Assembly: GCA_963785755.1 (NCBI GenBank)
Contig: CAWAXG010000037.1
Coordinates: 62,001-126,000 of the forward strand
Length of the DNA stretch: 64,000 nucleotides
DNA from: JACCXG01 sp963785755
GTDB taxonomy: Bacteria; Acidobacteriota; Vicinamibacteria; Vicinamibacterales; 2-12-FULL-66-21
Reading direction: 5' to 3'
Shown one piece after another: positions 27,677 to 36,798 of the stretch. The notes beneath the pieces are model-generated. The model had not been told where the DNA came from. It did no database searches and worked only from the letters and a program-made list of their open reading frames with translations. Numbering within the stretch: the stretch's first letter is position 1; each line of letters starts with the position of its first letter. Both the position numbers and the translations under genes were made by a program.

Positions 27677-29011
27677 TCATCGAATGATTTCTTCGACCGC
27701 CGCCGCGATGTCGAGCAGGCGCTCGGTGCGCCCGCGATGACCGACGATCTGGATGCTGCGCGGCAGGCCCTCCGGCCCGCGGCCGGCCGGGAGCGCGATC
27801 GCCGGGTGACCGGTCATGTTGAACAACTGGGTCAGGCTCAACATCGTCGCCCGGACCGGCGCCTCGGTGTCCCCGACCTTGGCGACCGTCGCGCCGATCG
27901 GCGGCGCTGCAATCGGAAGCGTCGGCAGGATCAACGCGTCGCATCGCTCCAGCGCGCGGGCGACCGATCGGGTCAGCACCTCGCGCAGTCTCATCGCGCG
28001 GACGTAGTCCTCCGCAAGCAGGTAGCGCCCCATCTCCAGGCGCAGGCGCACGCCGGGCGAGTACTTGTCCGCGTGCTCGGCCAGGCTCCTGGCATGGAAC
28101 CAGGCGGCCTCGGGCAGCACGATGTGCAGGTACACGTGCGGCGTCCATTCCGCGTGATCGATCCTGGCTTCGGGCACGCCATAGCCGGCCTCACGGAGCT
28201 TCGTGATCGCGCTCTCGGTGCACTTCCGCGCCGCGTCGTCCAGGCGATCGAAAAAATAGCTTCGCGGGATGCCGAAGGTCAGCCGGCCGCCGGCGGCGGC
28301 GACACCCTGGACCGTTGTCCCCTTCATCGCCTGAAACAGGAGACCCGTATCACCAATGGTGCGCGCCATCGGGCCGACGTGATCGAACGTCGCACTGAGC
28401 GGCACCACGCCGTCGGTCGGAACTTCGCCGAAGGTCGGCTTCAGGCCGACGATGCCGCAGGCGGCGGCGGGAATGCGAATCGATCCGCCGGTATCGGTTC
28501 CGAGTGCGCCGAAGCACATGCCGTCGACGAGCGCCGCGGCCGAGCCGCCGCTCGACCCGCCAGCCGAGTGTGATGGCTTTTGCGGATGACGAACCGGGCC
28601 GTACGCGGTTTCATCGCTGGTCGTCCCGAACGCGAACTCGTGCAGGTTCGTCTTGCCGATGATCACGGCGCCGGCCTCGCGCAGCCTCCGCACGACCGGG
28701 GCGTCGGTGACCGGCAGCCGGGCCGGCACGCGCGAGGCCGACGTCGTGGGGGTTCCCGCGACGTCGACGAGATCCTTGACCGCGATCGGAACGCCGTGCA
28801 GCGCGCCGAGGTAGCGGCCGGCGGCGATCTCCTTGACCGATCGCTCCGCGTCCTCCAGGGCGCCCTCCCGCATCACCGTGATGAACGCATTGCCGTCGCG
28901 TTTGCGCTCGATTTGCGCGAGACAGCCGCGGACGAGGTCGACCGGCGACACCGCCTGCGCCCGGATCAGCGGCGCGATGCTCGAAATGCTGCGAACGTCC
29001 GGCGCGCTCAT
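27677..29011 (-). CDS. Amidase (amidase-signature family)
   Basis: Product of 444 aa with the Ser-cisSer-Lys triad. Lys79 is in PIAVKDLVD, the cis-Ser (153/154) is in SAGGSSGGSAAA, and nucleophile Ser177 is in GTDTGGSIRIPAA. Such enzymes hydrolyse amides or act in Glu-tRNA amidotransferase; no gatB/C is adjacent and the sequence lacks GatA-specific context, so a stand-alone amidase is more likely. Its start overlaps the stop of a 60-aa protein by 4 bp, which indicates coupling. Confidence 0.92.
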   Translation of the reverse strand: MSAPDVRSISSIAPLIRAQAVSPVDLVRGCLAQIERKRDGNAFITVMREGALEDAERSVKEIAAGRYLGALHGVPIAVKDLVDVAGTPTTSASRVPARLPVTDAPVVRRLREAGAVIIGKTNLHEFAFGTTSDETAYGPVRHPQKPSHSAGGSSGGSAAALVDGMCFGALGTDTGGSIRIPAAACGIVGLKPTFGEVPTDGVVPLSATFDHVGPMARTIGDTGLLFQAMKGTTVQGVAAAGGRLTFGIPRSYFFDRLDDAARKCTESAITKLREAGYGVPEARIDHAEWTPHVYLHIVLPEAAWFHARSLAEHADKYSPGVRLRLEMGRYLLAEDYVRAMRLREVLTRSVARALERCDALILPTLPIAAPPIGATVAKVGDTEAPVRATMLSLTQLFNMTGHPAIALPAGRGPEGLPRSIQIVGHRGRTERLLDIAAAVEEIIR

Positions 29012-29190
29012 TGTCCGGTCGTGGGCGGCGGCGGCGGACCGGCCGCGGCTTCCAGCGCGCGCAGCTCTTCGTCCGCGTCCCTGAGGGCGGAGGTACTGCG
29101 CGCCAGCGACTCGAGCAGCGGCTTGAGCTCGGCGAGGCCGCGCCGCTCGGCATCAGCGATTGCGTGTTCCAGCCAGGCGTCGATCGTCAT
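29008..29190 (-). CDS. Small coiled-coil protein upstream of the amidase
   Basis: Product of 60 aa (MTIDAWLEHAIADAERRG...). It is almost wholly helical, ending in a Pro-rich tail (PPPPPTTGQ). The ATGA overlap with the amidase gene suggests a partner subunit, as in GatC-GatA-like arrangements. Its length and helical character fit such a role, but this is inference; the GatC motif itself is not evident. Confidence 0.7.
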   Translation of the reverse strand: MTIDAWLEHAIADAERRGLAELKPLLESLARSTSALRDADEELRALEAAAGPPPPPTTGQ

Positions 29191-29192
29191 AG

Positions 29193-29876
29193 TCAGAAAG
29201 TCAGTGTGCCGCGCAGCGTGATCGGAATCGTCAGGAACTTGTGATCGACCGGCTCCGACAGTGAGTTCCAGGCGAACTTCACGCCCAGCTCGACACCGAA
29301 TGGACCAACGCCGAGGCCGCCGCCTCCTTCAGCGAACAGCCGGCGCCCGTCTCCGAGGGCGCTGGTGATCCGTCCGATGCCACCGACGAGGAAGGCGTGG
29401 CTGCCGAGACCCCAGCCCGGCGATCGATCGGCGACCACGACGCCGACCGACCCGTCGAACGCCCGCGCTTCCATCAGCTCGTAGCGTTCGAACGGCGCCG
29501 GACCGTCGAACTCGACCTGGATCTGTGGCAGGCGCTCGAGGCTGCCACGCAGCATCAGCGTGGCGCCGCTGCCCATGCCCAATGGATACAACGACAGGCT
29601 CACACCCCTGGCCCGGCGGCTGAACTCGACGACATCGATCAGCGTGGCCTCGTCACGGGTACGATACTCGTAGACTTGACCCTGCGCGGTGGCCACGTCC
29701 TCGCCGAGCAGATCGGAGAGGGGATGATCGCCGAAGCGCAGCGGTTGCGTGTACGACAAATCGTAGCTGACGGTCACGAAGTGGCGGCGAGGTTTGGCGG
29801 CCTCGTAGGTCTGTCCGGCGACGCTGGACGCGAGACAGAGCATTGCCATGCCGAGAAAACAGATGCGGGATCCCAC
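29193..29876 (-). CDS. Secreted outer-membrane-like beta-barrel protein
   Basis: Product of 227 aa from GTG 29876, chosen because it opens a signal peptide (MGSRICFLGMAMLCLASSVAGQ). The frame is open further upstream but would run into the divergent gene. Alternating hydrophobic strands separated by Gly-rich turns (SLSLYPLGMGSGATLMLRG, LFAEGGGGLGVGPFGVELGV) and a final phenylalanine (RGTLTF) suggest an outer-membrane barrel. The function is unknown. Only 22 bp separate its start from the divergently transcribed dehydrogenase gene. Confidence 0.7.
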   Translation of the reverse strand: MGSRICFLGMAMLCLASSVAGQTYEAAKPRRHFVTVSYDLSYTQPLRFGDHPLSDLLGEDVATAQGQVYEYRTRDEATLIDVVEFSRRARGVSLSLYPLGMGSGATLMLRGSLERLPQIQVEFDGPAPFERYELMEARAFDGSVGVVVADRSPGWGLGSHAFLVGGIGRITSALGDGRRLFAEGGGGLGVGPFGVELGVKFAWNSLSEPVDHKFLTIPITLRGTLTF

Positions 29877-29898
29877 ATCCAGAGAGTAACGTACAAAC

Positions 29899-31002
29899 GT
29901 GGATGACCGCATCCTGGCCGCAGTGATGCCCGCGCCGCTGCAGCCGGTCGAGCTCCGTGAATTCCGGCGACCCGATCTGCCTCCCGGAAGCGCGCTGCTC
30001 CGAACCGAACGTTCGGAAGTGTGCGGCACCGATGTGCATTTGTGGCACGGACGTCTGGCAGGCGTCCCGTATCCGATCATTCCCGGACACATCTCCGCGG
30101 GCACGCTCGCGTGCGTGCGGGATCCGCTGACCGGTATCGATGGCAGCAGGCTGCGCGAAGGCGACCGCGCGGTCTTCTTCGACGTCCATCGAACCTGCGG
30201 CCGCTGCCGTGCCTGCACCGTGCACCGGACACCAACGCGCTGCGTCGCGCGGCGGGTCTACGGCATCACCGATCCGGCGGCGGAAGGATTGTTCGGAGGC
30301 TGGTCGCAGGCCATCTATCTGGAACCCGGCGTCACCGTGGCGCGGCTGCCGGACGGCGTGTCGTTCGACGACTACATCGGCGGCGGATGCGGCCTGCTGA
30401 CGGCGGTCCACATTCTCGAGCGGGCGGCGTTGCGTCCGGGCGACAGCGTCCTGGTACAAGGGGTCGGAGCGGTGGGTCTCAGCGCGATCGCGCTCGCACG
30501 GCTCGGCGGAGCGGCGGCGGTGTTCGCCATCGGCGCGCCCGAGGATCGGCTTCGCCTCGCCCGGCGCATGGGGGCCGACCACGTCTACGATCTCGATCGC
30601 ACGACCACCGAGGAGCGGCTGGCCGATCTTCGCGCCCGCACGCACGGCGAGGGCGCCGACGTCGTCATCGAGGCTGCTGGATCGTCGCGGGCGTTCGAAG
30701 AGGGGCTCACGCTGGTGAGGGATGGCGGCCGCTACGTCATCGCCGGCCATTACACAGACGCCGGGCCGGCCGCGATCAATGTCCATCAGCAGATCAATCG
30801 CAAGCACCTCGAGATTCGCGGCTGCTGGGGCAGCGAGCCAGGGCATTTCGTCCGGGCGCTGGCGATGCTCGAACGTTACGCCGCCGAGGTACCCTGGAAG
30901 GACATCGGCGGCCGCACCTATCCGTTGAACGCGCTGAACGATGCGCTCGCTGACGCCGAAGCGATGCGTATTACCAAGGCACTTGTGGATCCATGGACAT
31001 GA
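29899..31002 (+). CDS. Zinc-type medium-chain alcohol dehydrogenase
   Basis: NAD(P)-dependent oxidoreductase of 367 aa. Catalytic zinc ligands Cys42 (VCGTD) and His64 (PGH) are visible. The residue after His64 is Ile where most members have Glu, which is unusual. The structural zinc is bound by Cys100, Cys103, Cys106 and Cys115. The Rossmann motif is GVGAVGLSAIALARLG. The C-terminal third is typical of sorbitol or threonine dehydrogenase-like members. The start may be GTG 29899 or the ATG at 29926-29930 region. Its stop overlaps the pyruvate kinase start by 10 bp, so the two genes are coupled. Confidence 0.9.
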   Translation: MDDRILAAVMPAPLQPVELREFRRPDLPPGSALLRTERSEVCGTDVHLWHGRLAGVPYPIIPGHISAGTLACVRDPLTGIDGSRLREGDRAVFFDVHRTCGRCRACTVHRTPTRCVARRVYGITDPAAEGLFGGWSQAIYLEPGVTVARLPDGVSFDDYIGGGCGLLTAVHILERAALRPGDSVLVQGVGAVGLSAIALARLGGAAAVFAIGAPEDRLRLARRMGADHVYDLDRTTTEERLADLRARTHGEGADVVIEAAGSSRAFEEGLTLVRDGGRYVIAGHYTDAGPAAINVHQQINRKHLEIRGCWGSEPGHFVRALAMLERYAAEVPWKDIGGRTYPLNALNDALADAEAMRITKALVDPWT

Positions 31003-32399
31003 GGCATACGAAGATCGTCGCGACTGTCGGCCCGTCGAGCAGCTCGCCCGAGGTGCTGCGCGAACTGCTGCTCGCCGGTGTGGACGTGTTCCGGCTGAAC
31101 TTCTCGCACGGAACGCACGAATCGCAGTCCGCGACCTATAACGCGATTCGGGCCGCGGCCGAGGGGAGCGGCCGGCAGATTGCGGTGATGCAGGATCTCA
31201 GCGGACCGAAGATTCGTACCGGGCCGCTCGAGGGCGGCCTGCCGATCGCGCTCGAACCAGGTCAGACCTTGCGCATCGCCGCAGGTGACGAGCCTGGCCG
31301 GCCGGGGCTCATCTTCACGCCGTACCAGCCGCTGATTGAGTCGGCCAGACCGGGCGACCGTCTGCTGCTCGATGACGGCCGTATCGAGCTGCGTGTGATC
31401 GAGCGCGGCGCGGGCGAGATCGTCACCACTGTCGTCAATGGTGGACCGCTCGGACAGAAGAAGGGGATCAACGCCCCCGGCGTGGCACTGCCGCCGTCAT
31501 CCATTACCGAGAAGGACGCAAACGACCTGCGCTTCGGCCTCGCCCTTGGCGTCGATCTCGTGGCGCTGAGCTTCGTGCAGACGGCCGATGACGTCGCGCA
31601 TGCGCAGCGGCTGATGCGCGAATCAGGCGGTGAGGTTCCGACCATCGCAAAAATCGAGCGACCCGCAGCGGTCGACAACCTCGACAGCATCCTGGCCGTG
31701 GCCACCGGGGTGATGGTCGCGCGCGGCGATCTGGGACTGGAGATGCCGCTGGAGCAGGTTCCACGTGTGCAGAAGCACATCATCCGGCAGTGTCGCGCCG
31801 CCGGCCGGCCGGTCATCCTGGCCACACAGGTGCTCGAGTCGATGCGGGTCGAGCCGCGGCCGACGCGCGCCGAAGTCAGCGACGCCGCCAATGCCGTGGA
31901 CGAAGGGGCGGACGCCATCATGCTCGCCGGGGAGACCGCGGCCGGAGCCTATCCAGTCCGCGCCGTGCAGACTCTCGATGCGGTGATTCGCGACGCGGAG
32001 CTGGTGCTGCCAGCCGATCGCATCATTCCAGTCAACGACCGGACCGGAAGCCTGCATGGCCGCGCGCTGTGCGAGGCGGCGGTGACGCTGGCCACGACCG
32101 CGCGTGCCGACGCGATCGTGGCAGTGACGCGGGAGGGCAAGACGGCGCGGCTCCTGGCGTCGCTCCGGCCATCGACGCAAGTGTTTGCCGCCACCGCTGA
32201 CCAGGGCGTGGCGCGCCGCTGCGCGCTGCTGTGGGGGGTCACGCCGCTCCTGACGTCGGCGTCGACGACCGACGAGCTCGAGCGCCTGCTCATCTCCGAA
32301 TCGCGGCTGCGTCCAGGATCGGTCGTCGTGTTCGCGAACGTCAGCGACGAGTTGAACCGCACGGACGCGAACTTCATCAACGTCCTGCGGTTCGCCTGA
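30993..32399 (+). CDS. pyk: Pyruvate kinase
   Basis: Last step of glycolysis: PEP and ADP to pyruvate and ATP. The 468-aa protein has RHTKIVATVGPSSSS at the N-terminus, FRLNFSHGTHESQ, MQDLSGPKIRTG, the active-site segment TIAKIERPAAVDNL and MVARGDLGLEMPLEQVP. The C-terminal regulatory domain begins near 350 (RALCEAAVTLATTARADAIV). All active-site blocks are intact. It is coupled to the upstream dehydrogenase gene and opposes pckG metabolically. Confidence 0.96.
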   Translation: MDMRHTKIVATVGPSSSSPEVLRELLLAGVDVFRLNFSHGTHESQSATYNAIRAAAEGSGRQIAVMQDLSGPKIRTGPLEGGLPIALEPGQTLRIAAGDEPGRPGLIFTPYQPLIESARPGDRLLLDDGRIELRVIERGAGEIVTTVVNGGPLGQKKGINAPGVALPPSSITEKDANDLRFGLALGVDLVALSFVQTADDVAHAQRLMRESGGEVPTIAKIERPAAVDNLDSILAVATGVMVARGDLGLEMPLEQVPRVQKHIIRQCRAAGRPVILATQVLESMRVEPRPTRAEVSDAANAVDEGADAIMLAGETAAGAYPVRAVQTLDAVIRDAELVLPADRIIPVNDRTGSLHGRALCEAAVTLATTARADAIVAVTREGKTARLLASLRPSTQVFAATADQGVARRCALLWGVTPLLTSASTTDELERLLISESRLRPGSVVVFANVSDELNRTDANFINVLRFA

Positions 32400-32463
32400 T
32401 CGTTCCGGGAAGTATCCGGCCCGCGGCCTGCCGGTCAACGCTCGCGCGGGCCTGGCACGGGTG

Positions 32464-32916
32464 TTATTTCTTGCGCAGGGACTGGACGAACGTCACCACC
32501 GACCAGATCTGCTCAGGGCTCAGTTCTTCCTTGAAGGCCGGCATCTTCGGCTTCGCGCGGCCGTTGCTCACTTTGTAGAAGACGATGCCGTCGGAATTCC
32601 GCTCGGCCCGTTTGGGATTCGTGAGATTCATCTCTTCGACGCGGTCGGGATCGGCGTCGGGTCCATCACCCAGGCCCTGGGGGCCATGGCACTTCCGGCA
32701 TTTCTCGCCGAAGATCTTCTTGCCATCCGCCAGCACCTTGTCATTGACGGTCAACGGGTTCTTGGTGTCCGGCGCGTCGGGGGGCAGCTGCCAGCCCGAG
32801 CTCGAACGTTGTTGGGCGCCTCCGTCGCCAGGTGAAGCGACGAAACGCGGTGCCGAGTGCATGGCGGCGACGGCGACGAGAAAGGCCGCCGTCAGAACGA
32901 AAACCAGACGACGCAT
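32464..32916 (-). CDS. Exported mono-haem cytochrome c
   Basis: Product of 150 aa from ATG 32916. A signal peptide (MRRLVFVLTAAFLVAVAAMH) leads to a class I cytochrome c domain: CRKCH with Cys73, Cys76 and His77 binds haem covalently and Met125 (KPKMPAF) is the distal ligand. It would carry electrons in the periplasm. The gene is convergent with pyk; the 64-bp gap contains a GC-rich inverted repeat that could end transcription on both sides. Confidence 0.92.
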   Translation of the reverse strand: MRRLVFVLTAAFLVAVAAMHSAPRFVASPGDGGAQQRSSSGWQLPPDAPDTKNPLTVNDKVLADGKKIFGEKCRKCHGPQGLGDGPDADPDRVEEMNLTNPKRAERNSDGIVFYKVSNGRAKPKMPAFKEELSPEQIWSVVTFVQSLRKK

Positions 32917-32988
32917 GAGATCTCGTGACCCTCCACTTCGAATGACAGCCGAGACGGCCATCATTCTTGATGATACAGTTTTTCGTCG

Positions 32989-33873
32989 ATGGCCAAGTCT
33001 TCAGCGGGCGCGACAGGCAAGCAGCCACTGGCGTACCACAACAAGGAATTCCTCGAGAGCACCGATGCGCGGCCGATCAGGTTGCTGGCCGAGTATCTGG
33101 AGCCCGCCCGGCGCTTCCGCCTGGCCAACATCCAGGACACCGTCGTCTTTTTTGGATCGGCCCGCGTGCACAGCCGGGAGGCCGCCGAGCGCGCGCTGAA
33201 GGTCCTCCAGAAGAAGCGCGGCCCCAAGCCAGCCGATCACGCCATGCTCCTCAAGCGGAGCCGCAAGGCGATCGAGTGGTCGCGCTACTATGAGGAGGCG
33301 CGCGAGCTCGCGAACATGCTGACGAAATGGAGCCTCTCGCTGGAGGCGCCGCGCCGCCGCTTCGTCGTCTGTTCGGGCGGCGGTCCGGGAATCATGGAAG
33401 CGGCGAATCGCGGTGCGTTCGAGGCCGGCGGCAAGACCATCGGCTTGAACATCCGGCTGCCGTTCGAGCAGGGGCCGAACCGCTACATCACCAAGGGACT
33501 GCATTTCGAGTTCCATTACTTCTTCATGCGGAAGTTCTGGTTCGCCTACCTGGCGAAGGCGCTCGTCATCTTTCCGGGCGGCTTCGGCACGCTGGACGAG
33601 ATGTTCGAGATCCTGACCCTGGCGCAGACGCGAAAGCTGTCCAAGAAGCTGCTGGTCATCCTCTACGGCAGCGAATACTGGAACGAAGTGTTCGATCTCC
33701 GGCCGCTCGCCGAGTGGGGGGCCATCAACGAGGCGGATCTGGATCTACTCTGCCGCGTCGATTCGGCGGAACATGCCTTCGAGGAGCTGAAGAAGTTCCT
33801 CGAGCTGTATCACATGGTGCCGCAGACGGCGCAGGAACAGAAGGCGCCTGGCATCGCGAAAACCCGCGGCTGA
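32989..33873 (+). CDS. LOG-family protein (putative cytokinin riboside 5'-monophosphate phosphoribohydrolase)
   Basis: Product of 294 aa with the nucleotide-binding motifs GGGPGIMEAANRGAFEAGG and PGGFGTLDEMFE of the LOG/TIGR00730 family, whose members release the base from nucleoside monophosphates. It is longer than the ~190-aa plant-like forms, with an N-terminal extension (LAYHNKEFLESTDARPIRLL) of the type seen in bacterial long LOG-like proteins. It starts at ATG 32989, divergent from the cytochrome gene 72 bp away. The physiological substrate in this organism is unknown. Confidence 0.9.
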   Translation: MAKSSAGATGKQPLAYHNKEFLESTDARPIRLLAEYLEPARRFRLANIQDTVVFFGSARVHSREAAERALKVLQKKRGPKPADHAMLLKRSRKAIEWSRYYEEARELANMLTKWSLSLEAPRRRFVVCSGGGPGIMEAANRGAFEAGGKTIGLNIRLPFEQGPNRYITKGLHFEFHYFFMRKFWFAYLAKALVIFPGGFGTLDEMFEILTLAQTRKLSKKLLVILYGSEYWNEVFDLRPLAEWGAINEADLDLLCRVDSAEHAFEELKKFLELYHMVPQTAQEQKAPGIAKTRG

Positions 33874-33961
33874 CGCGATCCGGCACGCCTGCCCTCGACG
33901 TCAGAGCCGGCCGGGATCTGACATCATCCGGCGCCTCGCGCGCCGGCGAAGACGGGGACGC

Positions 33962-34438
33962 ATGGACCACGAAGAACGCCAGAAGCTCATCGCCCAGTAC
34001 CGCGACGGCTACGCCGCCGTGTCGGAAGCGATGCTGAAAATCACTCCCCAGGAGCTCGACGCCAAATCAGGCCCGGGACGGTGGAGCGCACGCGAGATCG
34101 TGCATCACCTCGCCGACAGCGAGATGACGTCGGCAATCCGAATCCGGCTGTTGCTGGCGGAGGACCGCCCGCACATCAAGGGCTACGACCAGGACGAGTT
34201 CGCGCGGCGGCTGCACTACGACCGGCCGCATGAAGTGTCGCTCGAGTTGTTCAAGTACGTCCGTCTCTCGACCGCCGAGCTCCTCGAGCGCCTGACCGAG
34301 AAGGACTGGCTGCGCGAGGGCACGCATTCCGAGAGCGGGCGCTACACCGCCGAAACGTGGCTGAGGATCTACGCCGACCACGCCCACAAGCACGCGCGCC
34401 AGATCCGGGCCGCGAGGGGCGCCGCGCAGAAGAGCTAG
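33962..34438 (+). CDS. DinB-fold protein
   Basis: Product of 158 aa. The likely metal ligands are in IVHHLADSE near residue 49 and in YADHAHKHARQIRAA near the C-terminus, the arrangement of DinB_2 proteins. SGPGRWSAREIVHHL is the usual opening block. It is the second DinB protein of the window and is not similar in detail to the one at 4092. Its stop codon is shared, on the opposite strand, with the stop of the NamZ-like gene (overlap through CTAG). Confidence 0.85.
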   Translation: MDHEERQKLIAQYRDGYAAVSEAMLKITPQELDAKSGPGRWSAREIVHHLADSEMTSAIRIRLLLAEDRPHIKGYDQDEFARRLHYDRPHEVSLELFKYVRLSTAELLERLTEKDWLREGTHSESGRYTAETWLRIYADHAHKHARQIRAARGAAQKS

Positions 34439-35628
34439 TACAGAAGATATTTCTGACGGGTCTTGCGGAAGGCCTCTTCGTCACGCGACCAGCCGGCCAC
34501 GAGCGAGGCGACGTCGCTGCCGCCGTCGACCACCGCGCGCAGCCGATCCGAGCCGTACAGGATGTCAATCGGCCACTTGTCGTGCTCGTATTCGTACGGA
34601 GGCTCGCGCCAGGCGAAGTCCGATGGGCTCTGACGCCGGAATTCCGCGATCAGCTCGACGGCGGTCCTGACCGGCTGGAAGGCGGTTCGATCGGTCACGT
34701 GCAGCTGACAGCCGCCGCAGGTCCGCCGGGCGTGCTTCTGGAACGTCGGCTCGAAGATCACGGGCCGGAAGTGGACGGCCGGAAGCCGCCGCGCGTTCAT
34801 CGCGTCGGCCAGCCGTTCACCATCGATCCAGGGGGCGCCGATCAGCTCGAAGGGTCTCGTGGTGCCGCGGCCCTCCGAGAGCATTGTCCCTTCGAACAGC
34901 ACCGCGCCGGGATAGACGATCGCGCTGTCGAGCGTCGGGAGGTTGGGTGAGGGAATCACCCAGGGCAGCCCGGTCTCGTCGAAATACATGTCACGCTTCC
35001 AGCCGCCGAGCGGGACGACGTCGAGGCGGGCGCCGATCGTGAACTCCTCGTTGAACAGCCGCGCGAGCTCGCCGATGGTCATGCCATGGCGAAGCGGGAT
35101 GGCGAACTGGCCGACGAACGACGCGAACTCCGGGTGGAGCGTTGCGCCTTCCACCGCCGTCCCGCCGACCGGATTCGGCCGATCGCAGACCACGACATGC
35201 ACGCCGTGGCGCGCCGCGGCACGCATGCAGTTGGCCATCGTATAGATGTAGGTATAGACACGCGTGCCGACGTCCTGCAGATCGATGACCAGGACGTCGA
35301 CGTCCCGCAGCATCTCCTTGGTCGGCTCTCGCGTCTCGCTGTAGAGGGAGAACACCGGAACCCGGCGCCGCGCGTCCTGCCCGTGCGGCGTCTCGATCAT
35401 GTTGTCCTGGAGATCCGACCGGAAGCCGTGCTGTGGCCCGAACAGCGCCACCAGCTGCACGTCCTCGAGGCCGAAGAGCGCATCGGCCGAATGCCGGAAG
35501 TCACGATCGATGGAGGCAGGATTCGAGACGAGGGCTGCGCGTTTTCCGGAGAGAAGTCCGCGGTAATCGGAGATCAGCTGCTCGAGTCCGATCCGAACCG
35601 CCGGCGTCGCTGGAGCGAGAGGTGTCAT
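34435..35628 (-). CDS. namZ: DUF1343 (NamZ-like exo-N-acetylmuramidase)
   Basis: Product of 397 aa. DUF1343 includes the Bacillus subtilis NamZ, which removes terminal MurNAc from peptidoglycan fragments. The family blocks are seen: VALFGPQHGFRSD, VFSLYSETREPT, LVIDLQDVGTRVYTYI, VCDRPNPVGG, and FEGTMLSEGRGTTRPFELIG. No signal peptide is evident at the chosen ATG 35628, which would make it cytosolic unless a further start is used. It follows a gene for a PH-like protein by 9 bp and is probably in the same transcript. No muropeptide permease gene is next to it. Confidence 0.88.
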   Translation of the reverse strand: MTPLAPATPAVRIGLEQLISDYRGLLSGKRAALVSNPASIDRDFRHSADALFGLEDVQLVALFGPQHGFRSDLQDNMIETPHGQDARRRVPVFSLYSETREPTKEMLRDVDVLVIDLQDVGTRVYTYIYTMANCMRAAARHGVHVVVCDRPNPVGGTAVEGATLHPEFASFVGQFAIPLRHGMTIGELARLFNEEFTIGARLDVVPLGGWKRDMYFDETGLPWVIPSPNLPTLDSAIVYPGAVLFEGTMLSEGRGTTRPFELIGAPWIDGERLADAMNARRLPAVHFRPVIFEPTFQKHARRTCGGCQLHVTDRTAFQPVRTAVELIAEFRRQSPSDFAWREPPYEYEHDKWPIDILYGSDRLRAVVDGGSDVASLVAGWSRDEEAFRKTRQKYLLY

Positions 35629-35637
35629 GCGGCAGCA

Positions 35638-36189
35638 TTATACGCGGCGTTTCGTGGCGAGACGGCGGACGAGGAACGCGGCGTGCAGCGCGTCGCCATA
35701 GGTGTTGCAGCGCAGCCGGTGGAGGTCCTGGCGATCGGTGCGCACGAGCAGCACGTCGCGCTCCTGCCGCGTGCAGATACCCACGGCATGCCAGGGGATG
35801 GTCAGCGCTTTCGCGCCGCCGACGAAGATCGCGCGGGTACTCGTCAGGAGGAGCGTTCCAGTCGGCTGGGCCGGATCGTCCGGCAGGCTGACGTGCGCGC
35901 TGAAATAACAGGCATCCGGTCCGACCGCGCGGTGCCCGGTTTCGATCGTCGGCGGGCTGCCTGCGCCCATGCGCTCCGTCAACCCGGCGAGCGATTCCAG
36001 GCCTTCGAGCATCTCCCGCTCGATCTCGTGCTCATCGTCTTCGAGTCCGAGCTCGACGAGACGCGCGCGAAGGGCCTCGGTCTCTGCCCGGCCGGGCGCA
36101 TCGGCCGCAGCGGCCCAGGCAGTGCGCCATTCACGAAGCCGCTTGCCGTCGTTCCTGTTCGTTCGCGAAAACCAGCCAAACCAGCCCAT
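35638..36189 (-). CDS. Hypothetical protein with PH/GRAM-like C-terminal domain
   Basis: Product of 183 aa. The first half is helical and acidic (LRARLVELGLEDDEHEIERE). The second half has the strand pattern LLLTSTRAIFVGGAKALTIP followed by CTRQERDVLLVRTDRQD. This resembles the bacterial PH or GRAM-like fold, in which a 'Lxxt.r.l.f' strand pair precedes a basic loop. No enzymatic motif is seen. It lies just upstream of the NamZ-like gene, co-directional. Confidence 0.7.
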   Translation of the reverse strand: MGWFGWFSRTNRNDGKRLREWRTAWAAAADAPGRAETEALRARLVELGLEDDEHEIEREMLEGLESLAGLTERMGAGSPPTIETGHRAVGPDACYFSAHVSLPDDPAQPTGTLLLTSTRAIFVGGAKALTIPWHAVGICTRQERDVLLVRTDRQDLHRLRCNTYGDALHAAFLVRRLATKRRV

Positions 36190-36354
36190 CCAGCGGTATG
36201 TCCCCGGTTTTTTGTTGTTGATTGTGCGCGTGCCGCGCTGGTTGAGTTTGGTTAACGCCGGCGCGGCGTGTCAAGCGGGAGCTGATCCGTCCGGGTTGCG
36301 CTCAGTCGATGAGCTTGCAGTACACTACCGCACCAGCTCCCACGGAGACCCTGC

Positions 36355-36696
36355 ATGGCGCGTCGCCGTAAAACAGTCCCGTCTTCGAACGGCGATCCCG
36401 TCGCTCGAACCAAGCGTGTGTCGGCCACCGCAAGACGGCCTGGACGGCCGCCGGTTCATGACGAGGCGTGGACCAAGGTCACGGTCGTGCTGTTCAATCG
36501 TCAGATCGTCTTCCTCGACCGCCTGGCCGCGAACATCCGGGCGCAGAGCGGCGCCGCGATCAGTCGCGCACAGCTCATTCGTTCGCTCGTCGATGCGGTG
36601 GCCGATGCGGACATCGATCTGACGTCCGCGACCTCCGAGGCGGATCTGAAGTCCACGATGCTGACGCGTCTCGGCCGCTTCCGGCTCGGCTCCTGA
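36355..36696 (+). CDS. Ribbon-helix-helix-like DNA-binding protein with AT-hook-like N-terminus
   Basis: Product of 113 aa. The N-terminal third is basic and contains RRPGRPPV, which carries the GRP core of an AT-hook. The middle has a strand (KVTVVLFNRQIVFLD) and two helices (SRAQLIRSLVDAVADA), the pattern of a ribbon-helix-helix fold. It may be a small transcriptional regulator or chromosomal protein. The gene is isolated, 165 bp after the divergent PH-like gene. CTTGCAGTACACT upstream could contain a -10 element. No target can be named. Confidence 0.6.
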   Translation: MARRRKTVPSSNGDPVARTKRVSATARRPGRPPVHDEAWTKVTVVLFNRQIVFLDRLAANIRAQSGAAISRAQLIRSLVDAVADADIDLTSATSEADLKSTMLTRLGRFRLGS

Positions 36697-36798
36697 CGCC
36701 CCTACTCCCTGCGATACAATCGGGTCCAGGTCTTCCTGACCGTCGCTCATCCCGTCGAATGAAGGTTCCGAGCATCGCCCTGATCGGCCGGCGGCGCG

